From contig NZ_HG428742.1 in NCBI RefSeq assembly GCF_000380245.2, positions 1-64,000 on the forward strand: a DNA stretch of 64,000 nt, written 5' to 3'. Each line of letters opens with the position of its first letter. Within the stretch, counting starts at the first letter, position 1. The DNA comes from Bacillus massiliigorillae. Its GTDB lineage: Bacteria; Bacillota; Bacilli; Bacillales; DSM-1321. Below, one piece after another: positions 54,586 to 61,968 of the stretch. The position numbers and the translations under genes were made by a program. The notes beneath the pieces were generated by a model, which did not search any database, was not told the DNA's origin, and saw only the letters and a program-made list of their open reading frames with translations.

Positions 54586-55257
54586 TTAGGCTTGATTGTT
54601 TTGATTCTTTACCTCTCTGTACCACTTACCGTTATGATGTGAAGAATATTCTTCATCAACTAATCCATCTTTCATCATCGTACCAAGCTCTTTTCTTGAT
54701 AGAGGATAGATTGCTGCCAGGAAGAAATGACCGAAAACAAAAATCCCTAGAACCAATGCATCGATTGCATGTATTAAATACAGTAGATTAATAAACGCAG
54801 CAGACATCGACTCTACAAAAAACCACATTGGAAATCCCGTCAGAATAAATATCACACTTCCGAAGACAATACTGATTCCTAATATTTTTTGACCAGCATT
54901 ATACTTATCTTGAGGTGGAACCTTACCTTTTAACAAGAATGGTAAGTATCCACCCATTACGGTAAACCACTTTGCATCATCTTTTGTGAATGTAAAAATA
55001 GTATCAATAAACTGCGCAAAGCGATTCCAATTTGTCAAAATATACAAGAGTGGTACCACTGTAAAAACAACGCCCATAATTCTATGTATCAACGATGCCA
55101 GTGCCGGTCCACCAAATAAAGCATTCAACCAACCAAGATGAAAATACATTCCTATTCCCGAAATAAGCATGACAACAAATGCAATCATGACAATAAAATG
55201 CATAATTCTTGTTTGCGGTGCATGCTTCATAAGCATTGTCTTTTGTTGATTTCTCAT
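54586..55257 (-). CDS. Cytochrome b subunit of the hydrogenase (FdhI/HydC-like)
   Basis: A 223-residue protein with four main helices and candidate heme-ligand histidines in TRIMHFIVMIAF, SLIHRIMGVVF and HAIDALVLGIFVFGHFFLAA, the pattern of formate-dehydrogenase-gamma/Ni-Fe hydrogenase cytochromes b. It would move electrons from the exported hydrogenase to menaquinone. Directly downstream of the TAT-signal small subunit gene with 14 bases between, so it is very likely the membrane anchor. Confidence 0.87.
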   Translation of the reverse strand: MRNQQKTMLMKHAPQTRIMHFIVMIAFVVMLISGIGMYFHLGWLNALFGGPALASLIHRIMGVVFTVVPLLYILTNWNRFAQFIDTIFTFTKDDAKWFTVMGGYLPFLLKGKVPPQDKYNAGQKILGISIVFGSVIFILTGFPMWFFVESMSAAFINLLYLIHAIDALVLGIFVFGHFFLAAIYPLSRKELGTMMKDGLVDEEYSSHHNGKWYREVKNQNNQA

Positions 55258-55271
55258 TACTCGCTACCTCC

Positions 55272-55592
55272 TTATCCCTTAGTTACCTGATTAAAGCGGT
55301 TTGTGTATGAAGTATGTAATAACTCCTCCGACTTATGAGACAATGGTTTTCCTAAATACTCTTTATAAAGCTTTTGAATTTCAGGATTTTCATGTGATTT
55401 TCTAATTGCCATCGCCTCATCATTTTTATAAAGTCCAGCTGCACGTTGGCTAATATACGTCGTATCTTTATCGTAAAAGTGCTTTCCTACTTTGAGTAAA
55501 GCACCACCAAACAGCGCACTAACTCCAAGTACAGCAGAGCCTTTTATAAAACTTCTTCTTGAAAAAGGTACCGTTTCTTTTAATACTTTCAT
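55272..55592 (-). CDS. [FeFe]-hydrogenase small subunit with TAT signal
   Basis: A 106-residue protein. The N-terminus carries a twin-arginine signal (FSRRSFIKGSAVLGVSALFGG), and the C-terminal half (IQKLYKEYLGKPLSHKSEELLHTSY) matches the iron-hydrogenase small-subunit domain. In Desulfovibrio-type enzymes this subunit wraps the catalytic subunit, which has no signal of its own, and carries it through the TAT pore. The gene follows the catalytic subunit by 15 bases. Confidence 0.88.
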   Translation of the reverse strand: MKVLKETVPFSRRSFIKGSAVLGVSALFGGALLKVGKHFYDKDTTYISQRAAGLYKNDEAMAIRKSHENPEIQKLYKEYLGKPLSHKSEELLHTSYTNRFNQVTKG

Positions 55593-55607
55593 CTTGCTAG
55601 CTCCTCC

Positions 55608-56732
55608 TTATAAATAGTCATGACGAATTGGCTGTCCTCCACCGTTAATACAGCCTCCCGAACAATTCATTACTTCTACAAAGTGATATTTATTTCGCCC
55701 AGTCATTACACCATTTACAACTTTATCGACATTTTTCGAACCCGTCACAATCGCTACATTTAATTGCATACCTGCTATATCAACGGTTGCTTCTCTAATA
55801 CCAGCAAATCCACGTACTTGTTTAAATTCAAGCTTTGGTAATGTTTTTCCCGTAATAACTTCATATGCTGTACGAAGTGCCGCTTCCATTACCCCACCTG
55901 TCACACCAAAGATAGTTGCTGCACCAGTTGAGGTACCAATAAGACGATCTGCTTTTCCATCAGGAAGATTCAAGAAATCAATTCCTGCTTCCTTAATCAT
56001 TTGTGCTAATTCTCTTGTTGTGAAAACAGCATCAACATCTTGATAGCCACTAGCAGTCATTTCTTCCCTTTGGCATTCATACTTTTTAGCTGTACATGGC
56101 ATTACTGCAGCTGAAAACATGGTCGAAGGGTCCACATTTAATTTTTCAGCTCCATATGTTTTAGCAATTGCTCCAAACATTTGCATAGGAGATTTAGACG
56201 TAGACAAGTATTTTAATAAACTAGGATAATGATCCTCCGCATACTTAATCCAAGCTGGACAGCAAGAAGTGAACATCGGTAGCTTATCTTTCGCATGTGT
56301 AATGCGTTCAATTAATTCATTTCCTTCTTCCATAATCGTTAAATCTGCTGCAAACTCTGTATCATAAACCTTATCGAAACCAAGCTTACGTAAAGCTGTA
56401 AACATCTTTCCCTTCACGTTTGAACCAGGCTCAAGACCAAATTCCTCGCCTAAAGCCACACGAACTGCAGGAGCAACCTGTGTCACAGTAAATACTTTCG
56501 GATCTTTCAAAGCTTTTTTGATTTTACCTGTCATGGATAAATCTTCAATCGCCTCAAACGGACAATTAATTAAGCATTGACCACAACGAAGACATGTATC
56601 TTGATTAATTTTATGTCTTTCTCCAAGCTTCCCCTCAATCGCTTGAACTGGACAGATTTTCCGACAATGATCGCAGCCTTTACATTTGGATGTAATATGA
56701 ATAATTTCTTTAGAATCTACAACAGTTGGCAC
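55608..56732 (-). CDS. [FeFe]-hydrogenase catalytic subunit
   Basis: A 374-residue protein without signal peptide. Two [4Fe-4S] ferredoxin motifs are at residues about 17-28 (CKGCDHCRKICP) and 47-58 (CLRCGQCLINCP). The H-cluster motifs are complete: L1 TSCCPAW, L2 MPCTAKKYE and L3 MNCSGGCINGGGQP, so all four cluster cysteines are present. Together with the TAT small subunit and cytochrome b it looks like an outward-facing uptake hydrogenase of the M2 Desulfovibrio type. Maturation needs HydE, HydF and HydG, not found in this window. A sigma-54 promoter lies 90 bases upstream. Confidence 0.92.
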   Translation of the reverse strand: MPTVVDSKEIIHITSKCKGCDHCRKICPVQAIEGKLGERHKINQDTCLRCGQCLINCPFEAIEDLSMTGKIKKALKDPKVFTVTQVAPAVRVALGEEFGLEPGSNVKGKMFTALRKLGFDKVYDTEFAADLTIMEEGNELIERITHAKDKLPMFTSCCPAWIKYAEDHYPSLLKYLSTSKSPMQMFGAIAKTYGAEKLNVDPSTMFSAAVMPCTAKKYECQREEMTASGYQDVDAVFTTRELAQMIKEAGIDFLNLPDGKADRLIGTSTGAATIFGVTGGVMEAALRTAYEVITGKTLPKLEFKQVRGFAGIREATVDIAGMQLNVAIVTGSKNVDKVVNGVMTGRNKYHFVEVMNCSGGCINGGGQPIRHDYL

Positions 56733-56821
56733 TAAAAAAACTCCTTTCTTACTATTGCTGTGAACGCTCTCTTTTAAAAAATATAAATAATACTCGAATT
56801 CCCTTTGTCACAAATGTATAA

Positions 56822-56838
56822 CGCAAGAAGCGTGCCAA
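56822..56838 (-). promoter_or_regulatory. Sigma-54 promoter upstream of the hydrogenase operon
   Basis: TTGGCACGCTTCTTGCG on the minus strand, 16 of 17 bases identical to caiT promoter 2, with the same flanking ATACATTTGTG-like sequence. About 90 bases before the hydrogenase start codon. Confidence 0.87.
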
Positions 56839-56892
56839 CTTTTCTACAAACACGATAGAAAAATATAGAAAATCTTTATTGAATTATCACTT

Positions 56893-56914
56893 TTTAGTGT
56901 AATTTCACACTAAA
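56893..56914. promoter_or_regulatory. Palindrome upstream of the hydrogenase promoter
   Basis: TTTAGTGT-aatttc-ACACTAAA, an 8+8 perfect inverted repeat. The ACACTAAA half also appears in the boxes upstream of caiT promoters 1 and 2. Confidence 0.5.
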
Positions 56915-56954
56915 TGAGCATATTAATTATGTTTCAGCTACACTTTTTTTAACA

Positions 56955-57027
56955 AGTAAAAATTTTTTGTCAGGTTATCAGAAGCTTCGATTAAGAAAAA
57001 CAGCAGAAACGTAAAAATATTTTTACG
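56955..57027. promoter_or_regulatory. Candidate enhancer sites upstream of the hydrogenase promoter
   Basis: AAGTAAAAATTTTTTGTCAG (56955-56974) resembles the site at 51378 near caiT, and CGTAAAAATATTTTTACG (57010-57027) is a perfect 18-base palindrome. Both lie 115-190 bases upstream of the -24/-12, typical for a sigma-54 activator. Confidence 0.55.
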
Positions 57028-57036
57028 GATTTTTCA

Positions 57037-57314
57037 TAAGAAAAGCGCAAGCGTCCGTTTTGCGATGTATAGATTGGAGCACTCTTCTTTCGATAAAGGA
57101 AAAACCGAAATGTGGAGAACGCCCGTTTATCGGTGACAAGCATAAGGCAAGCTGGCTAGAAGGTCGCTTTTAACTTTCTGGACTGATTGACTTATGACCT
57201 CGAGCCGATGGCGTTCGGAACTAGACAACACAAAGAGGCGGTAGCCGATACAATATTGACTTATCGTAGGGAGATGGGCGAAATCTACTAGTCGCTGGGC
57301 GCTGGAGCTAGACA
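57037..57314. repeat. bcr-like intergenic repeat, long nested form (copy E)
   Basis: Starts ATAAGAAAAGCGCAAGCGTC and ends GGGCGCTGGAGCTAGACACC, with the same internal block as copies B and C. It begins only ten bases after the enhancer-like palindrome of the hydrogenase operon. Confidence 0.75.
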
Positions 57315-57316
57315 CC

Positions 57317-57405
57317 AAATAAAGCATGAGCCTTCCAGATGGAAAACTCATGCTTTATTTGAACGACAAAAAAGCTATCTAGAAAAGGTGTTTTCTAGAT
57401 AGCTT
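57317..57405 (-). terminator. Two terminator hairpins after the MFS gene
   Basis: AAATAAAGCATGAG...CTCATGCTTTATTT (57317-57360) and AAGCTATCTAGAA...TTCTAGATAGCTT (57369-57405), the second followed by T6 on the minus strand. Confidence 0.8.
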
Positions 57406-57409
57406 CATA

Positions 57410-58615
57410 TTATCCATTGAATTTTTGAGTTTCTACTCTTAGTGACATCTTTTTATCAGATGGATTTTTCCAGAACATCGTAATCACAAGCCCTGCAACA
57501 ACTACCACCGCTCCAAAATAGAAAGGATAGTTAATATCGATATCAAACAGTTGACCACCGATAATCGGTCCCAAAACGTTGGCAAGTGATGTAAAGAATG
57601 AGTTCATTCCTCCAACGAAGCCTTGGTCATTACCCGCTATACGTGATAAATATGTCGTAACGGCTGGACGAATGAAATCAAAGCCAATAAACACAGTGAA
57701 TACTACTGCCATAATCGCCCAATACGAATTAACTAGTGTTAAAACAAATACTAAAATACCTGACAACACTAAGCTCCAGCGAATTAAAGAGATTTCTCCC
57801 ATCACTTTAATAAGCTTATCAAACAGTACCACCTGGCAAATGGCACCTAAAATCGCACCTCCAGTAATGGCAATCGCAATATCCCCCGGTGTGAAGCTAA
57901 ACTTATGATCAACAAATAGAGAGAAGAACGATTCAAATGCTGCTAAACCAAACGATGCAACGAAAATAACAATGAAGGCAATTAAAAACATTGGCATCAT
58001 TATTTTTTTCAAGCTACTTTGTTTCCCTGCAGCAGTTTCAGTCATTGGCTCCTCCTGACGGTCAGGCTCAGATAATAGCACAATTGACAAAATCGCCGCG
58101 ACAACGCCAAGTACACCTGCCGTATAAAACGGTACTCTAATACCAATATCCGCTAAGAAACCACCGATACCAGGTCCAATAATAAAACCTGTACTAATAG
58201 CAGCTGACATATAGCCCAGTGCTTTCGGTCGTGTAGTCATATCTGTGATATCCGCAATAAATGCTGTAACCGCAGGCATAATAAACGCACCGCTTACCCC
58301 ACCTAAAATACGAGATACAAACAGTACTTCCACTGTTTTACCAAAACCAAATAAAAACTCTGAAAAACCAAATATAAACAATCCAAGAACAATCATGATT
58401 TTACGCCCATATTTATCTGCAGCCTTACCTGCAAATGGCGAAACAATCAATTGTGTTAACGCAAAGGCAGCTGTTAAAAAGCCAACCGTCGAACCACTAA
58501 TATGTAGTTCATTCATTAAAGTTGGCAATACCGGGATTATTAAGCCAATTCCTAAAAAGGCGATAAACAAGTTCATTAGTAAAATGCTGAGCGTAATTTT
58601 TTGTTGTTTACCCAT
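57410..58615 (-). CDS. MFS drug-efflux transporter (DHA1), paralogue of 24079-25263
   Basis: A 401-residue transporter, twelve helices, MFS motif A (GKAADKYGRK) and motif C (GFIIGPGIGGFLADIG). Very similar in layout and wording to the exporter at 24 kb (FVGGMNSFFTSLANVLGPIIGG against FVAGMNSAYTSLGNIIGPTMAG). AAGGAGG precedes the ATG. It has its own MerR-type promoter in the gap after the regulator gene, a Bmr/Blt-like arrangement for drug-induced efflux. Confidence 0.88.
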   Translation of the reverse strand: MGKQQKITLSILLMNLFIAFLGIGLIIPVLPTLMNELHISGSTVGFLTAAFALTQLIVSPFAGKAADKYGRKIMIVLGLFIFGFSEFLFGFGKTVEVLFVSRILGGVSGAFIMPAVTAFIADITDMTTRPKALGYMSAAISTGFIIGPGIGGFLADIGIRVPFYTAGVLGVVAAILSIVLLSEPDRQEEPMTETAAGKQSSLKKIMMPMFLIAFIVIFVASFGLAAFESFFSLFVDHKFSFTPGDIAIAITGGAILGAICQVVLFDKLIKVMGEISLIRWSLVLSGILVFVLTLVNSYWAIMAVVFTVFIGFDFIRPAVTTYLSRIAGNDQGFVGGMNSFFTSLANVLGPIIGGQLFDIDINYPFYFGAVVVVAGLVITMFWKNPSDKKMSLRVETQKFNG

Positions 58616-58649
58616 TACTAAATCCTCCTTTTTTTAATCGCTATAACAA

Positions 58650-58680
58650 AATATAAACCCTACAGTAACTGTAGGGTCAA
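58650..58680 (-). promoter_or_regulatory. MerR-type promoter with 19-base spacer
   Basis: On the minus strand TTGACC (58675-58680), 19-base spacer, TATATT (58650-58655). The spacer is filled by a perfect palindrome (58657-58677) with ACCCTACAG / CTGTAGGGT arms. Lengthened spacers are the hallmark of MerR-activated promoters. Confidence 0.85.
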
Positions 58681-58689
58681 GAGGATTGT

Positions 58690-59538
58690 TCAGTTTATGT
58701 GAATTTTTAACTCAACCATGAACTCGGACTTTTTATTTGGTGAATAGCTTGTCGGCATAAATACTTCAAATACTTTCGTTTTCACATCTAAATGTAAATG
58801 TAAAGAAGCTACATAGTCATAAAGCTTCTTGTATGCTGCTACATACATATCCTCACTAAAAATAAACGCTATACAAGCATAGCGACCTGCTGGGATTTGT
58901 AGCACCTCTACGTCCGGTGCAAGCCTTTCTAAATAACGCTCAGTTAACAACGGAGTAAAAAGATAATTGTAATAAAAGTCATTGATCGTATCATACTGCT
59001 TTAATGGAAAAATTCCTCCATAACGACTATTCATAACACTACCTTCACGCTCCACTGTTTCGGTTAAAGCTTGAAAGTACTTTTCCGGTGTATATACAAT
59101 AGTCGCCTCAGATGTTTTGATTGTCAAAATACGTTGTGAAGTCATATCCATTTCATATACTTCTTCATATACCGGTATACTAATTTGTTCCTCTAAGTGC
59201 TTCTTTGTTTTTAATAGCGTATAGTGCACCTCTTGCATTTCCCTCATCTTTTGCTCAACAATCTGCTCCTGCTCTGCTAAAAAATCAACCAGCTGCTCTG
59301 GTGTTAACGACTGTGCGAACTTAATGTCCTCTAACGACGTTCCGATAAACTTCAAGGACTTGATTAAGTCTAAACTATGAAGTTGTGACTCACTGTAATA
59401 ACGATAATTCGTTTTTTCATCTATATAAATAGGCTTAAAAACACCAATCTCATCGTAATAATGAAAGGTGCGAATTGGTAAATTCATTATTTTTGAAATC
59501 TCACCGATTGTTAGTAGTTTTTCTTTTTTTTCTACCAT
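58690..59538 (-). CDS. MerR-family regulator with GyrI-like effector domain
   Basis: About 282 residues. N-terminal MerR winged helix (TIGEISKIMNLPIRTFHYYDEIGVFKP, NYRYYSESQLHSLDLIKSLK), a dimerisation helix (about 85-125) and a C-terminal GyrI/BmrR-like multidrug-binding domain (about 125-282). ATG chosen at 59538 after GGGAGGGAG. It precedes the MFS exporter gene and most likely activates it via the palindromic 19-base-spacer promoter when drugs bind. Confidence 0.88.
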   Translation of the reverse strand: MVEKKEKLLTIGEISKIMNLPIRTFHYYDEIGVFKPIYIDEKTNYRYYSESQLHSLDLIKSLKFIGTSLEDIKFAQSLTPEQLVDFLAEQEQIVEQKMREMQEVHYTLLKTKKHLEEQISIPVYEEVYEMDMTSQRILTIKTSEATIVYTPEKYFQALTETVEREGSVMNSRYGGIFPLKQYDTINDFYYNYLFTPLLTERYLERLAPDVEVLQIPAGRYACIAFIFSEDMYVAAYKKLYDYVASLHLHLDVKTKVFEVFMPTSYSPNKKSEFMVELKIHIN

Positions 59539-59704
59539 ATTTCTCCCTCCCATTGATACTTTTTTTTACTAGCTTATCATAAAATAAATGACTTTCAGAC
59601 AAGCAAAATATCATTGAATAACCACAATAAGAAAGAAGTTTTAATTCATAGATTAATTCACTTACAATCCACTCCATATTCTAGAATGATAGAAATTCAT
59701 AATG

Positions 59705-59749
59705 AAAAAATAAAGCATAAACCTTCCAAATAGAAAATTTATGCTTTAC
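59705..59749 (-). terminator. Terminator of the decarboxylase gene
   Basis: AAAGCATAAA...TTTATGCTTT inverted repeat followed by a T run on the minus strand, downstream of the decarboxylase stop codon. Confidence 0.7.
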
Positions 59750-59807
59750 GTTATAAAAATATGCGATTTGAATTATATTTTTTCAGAAACACTCTTGTTA
59801 TTCGAAG

Positions 59808-61526
59808 CTATTTCTGGCTGCGCTGTATTTCCTGTTTCTCCATATAAGTGCGCATCCGTTGCATATATTTAGGTGCATCCATCGAATCCCCTACAATCAT
59901 TTCAATGATACAGAGTCTTTCGGTACATTCCGTTTCAGCTTGGATTATAGCCTTGTCAAGCTCTCCATAGGTCCGAACCGTAACGGTAAACGCGTTACCT
60001 CCAAAGGCTTCAGCCAGCTTGGTGTAAGACCACCGAGGGATTTGGTTGTACTTTTGCCCCTCTGTTTTGACATTCAAATACTTCTCAATCGTATAACCAT
60101 CATTGTTTAAAACGAAGATAATAGGCTTACAGCCGTAATATAACATGGAACTGATTTCCTGAGCTGTTAGTTGTAAGGCACCGTCACCTGTAAATAGCAA
60201 CACTCGACGTTCTGGAGCAGCCATCATAGCACCGAAGGCCGAGGGAGTTGCGTAACCGATGGATTGCCATCCTCCTTGTCCAATATATGTAACATTGCTT
60301 GGCAGTCTCACCTCAGCCATTCCGTTATAGAATGTCCCGGTTTCAACGATGACAACATCACCCTCTTTCAGCATACTCTGAAAACGTGGATAATAGTTGC
60401 ACGCCATTAGAGGACTGTCGGCATTAGCTAAAGATTGGTCGTAAGGGAATGAAATTTTCCCCACCAAACCTTTGCCCGTATTACCTACCTTATTCATGGC
60501 AAGTAGCATGTCGGATGCAAAAACATTCGGATATTCCGCCTCAGCGACCTTTACCATATCTGGTTGAATATTAATAGTCACTAGTGGATTCACCTTTGCG
60601 GTAAAATTTGCAGTGTTAGTATCTGCCCATACTGTGCCTATTGCAATAATACAATCTGCATTTTCCACAGTTTGTTGGATATTAGAATCTCCGAAAGAGC
60701 CTAGATACATTCCAATATAATTTGAATGGGTCTCATCGAATGCTCCCTTTCCGAACATCGTCGTTACAACAGGCACATTCATGGCATCGGCCAGCTTGCG
60801 CACTGCTGTCTGAAGACCAAAACGTATAGTTTTCACATCTACCAGGATAACTGGTCGGTGGGCACGATCCAGCAGCCGATGGACATGATTCATCGCAGCC
60901 TGAAGGGTCTTCAGGTTGGACATTGGACGTTGCGGTACCGGCTCATTCCGACTTTTGATCGGCCTGGTCACTAAATCATTAGCCACAACCAGGTATACCG
61001 GCTTTTTCTTCTCTTTAGCAATGCGAATCGCAGCTGGAATTTCAATCTTAGCATTTTCCGATGTAAGCACCGCAGTATAAACTGAAATCTGCTCATACAC
61101 CTTACGAAAGACATCAAAATTCCCATCCATTAAGGTGTGGTGCATCAGCTTGTGCTCTTTTTGATCTTTCTCAGGAGGTGCACCCACAATATGAATTATT
61201 GGAACATGCTCACTGTTAGCTCCCGCTATTGCATTGCAAGCGCTAAGCTCCCCGACTCCGAAAGTCGTAATAAGAGCAGATATCCCTTTAATTCTTGCAT
61301 ATCCATCTGCTGCATAGCCCGAGTTTAGTTCGTTTCGTCCTTCTATAAAACGAATTCCGTTACAACATTCCAAAGTATCAAGAAGTGTAAAATTATAATC
61401 TCCTGCTACGCCAAAAACTTCGGTAATACCCTCTAGTTTCAGACAATCGAACAAATACTGGCCAACTGTTTTTTGTGCTATTCCACTTTGCATACCAAAG
61501 TTGTCTGCATTTTTCATGTTGTCCAT
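59808..61526 (-). CDS. Thiamine-diphosphate 2-keto acid decarboxylase (indolepyruvate/pyruvate decarboxylase type)
   Basis: A 572-residue ThDP enzyme. The PYR domain shows the catalytic Glu in GRNELNSGYAADGYAR (about residue 66) and the adjacent His pair in HHTLMDGN, diagnostic of pyruvate/indolepyruvate/branched-chain keto acid decarboxylases rather than acetolactate synthase. The PP domain carries the GDGALQLT...NNDGYT cofactor motif (about residue 456). It converts 2-keto acids to aldehydes and CO2; substrate preference cannot be read. AAGGAG precedes the ATG. Codon use looks slightly more GC-rich than neighbours, so acquisition is possible. Confidence 0.87.
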   Translation of the reverse strand: MDNMKNADNFGMQSGIAQKTVGQYLFDCLKLEGITEVFGVAGDYNFTLLDTLECCNGIRFIEGRNELNSGYAADGYARIKGISALITTFGVGELSACNAIAGANSEHVPIIHIVGAPPEKDQKEHKLMHHTLMDGNFDVFRKVYEQISVYTAVLTSENAKIEIPAAIRIAKEKKKPVYLVVANDLVTRPIKSRNEPVPQRPMSNLKTLQAAMNHVHRLLDRAHRPVILVDVKTIRFGLQTAVRKLADAMNVPVVTTMFGKGAFDETHSNYIGMYLGSFGDSNIQQTVENADCIIAIGTVWADTNTANFTAKVNPLVTINIQPDMVKVAEAEYPNVFASDMLLAMNKVGNTGKGLVGKISFPYDQSLANADSPLMACNYYPRFQSMLKEGDVVIVETGTFYNGMAEVRLPSNVTYIGQGGWQSIGYATPSAFGAMMAAPERRVLLFTGDGALQLTAQEISSMLYYGCKPIIFVLNNDGYTIEKYLNVKTEGQKYNQIPRWSYTKLAEAFGGNAFTVTVRTYGELDKAIIQAETECTERLCIIEMIVGDSMDAPKYMQRMRTYMEKQEIQRSQK

Positions 61527-61683
61527 CGCTTGCTCACTCCTTATCCAATTCTTGGGCTTGTTCTGTTTTATAGTGCCCTTTCTGATAATTCCCCTTAATT
61601 AAACTGGATATCCATTATGAATGCTATTTAGTATTTTAGATGTACATCCTCATGCCACTAAACTCCCGTTTTTGGAATAACAA

Positions 61684-61707
61684 AAAAGCTATCAAAATGA
61701 CAGCTTT
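61684..61707 (-). terminator. Terminator hairpin in the leader of the decarboxylase gene
   Basis: AAAGCT-g-TCA-tttt-GA-t-AGCTTTTTTG on the minus strand, about 160 bases upstream of the decarboxylase ATG. There is no upstream minus-strand gene close by that it would obviously terminate, so it may be an attenuator. Confidence 0.5.
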
Positions 61708-61879
61708 GAACTTAAACTCTTAATTTTTTATGCAAATATAGTATGTTGACTCCTTTTTTTGTTACCTATAAAAATATATTTGTTCCAATCATAATAATTC
61801 AGAAAATCGCTTGAGTGTAACTAGAGTTAGTTTTTTTGAAAAGCACCCGCCAACAAGATAGGGAATATTCTAAAAATAA

Positions 61880-61930
61880 TTGCACTTTTTTATAGTAGGA
61901 GTAAAATAAAATTAAATTTCCCTAGGTAAA
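61880..61930 (+). promoter_or_regulatory. mntH promoter with MntR-like operator
   Basis: TTGCAC (61880-61885), 16-base spacer, TAAAAT (61902-61907), followed by TTTCCCTAGGTAAA (61917-61930), a palindrome close to Bacillus MntR boxes, overlapping the expected transcription start. Confidence 0.6.
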
Positions 61931-61968
61931 CTTTTTTTGTCCAAAGGAAAGAAAAAGGGGTGAAGATC

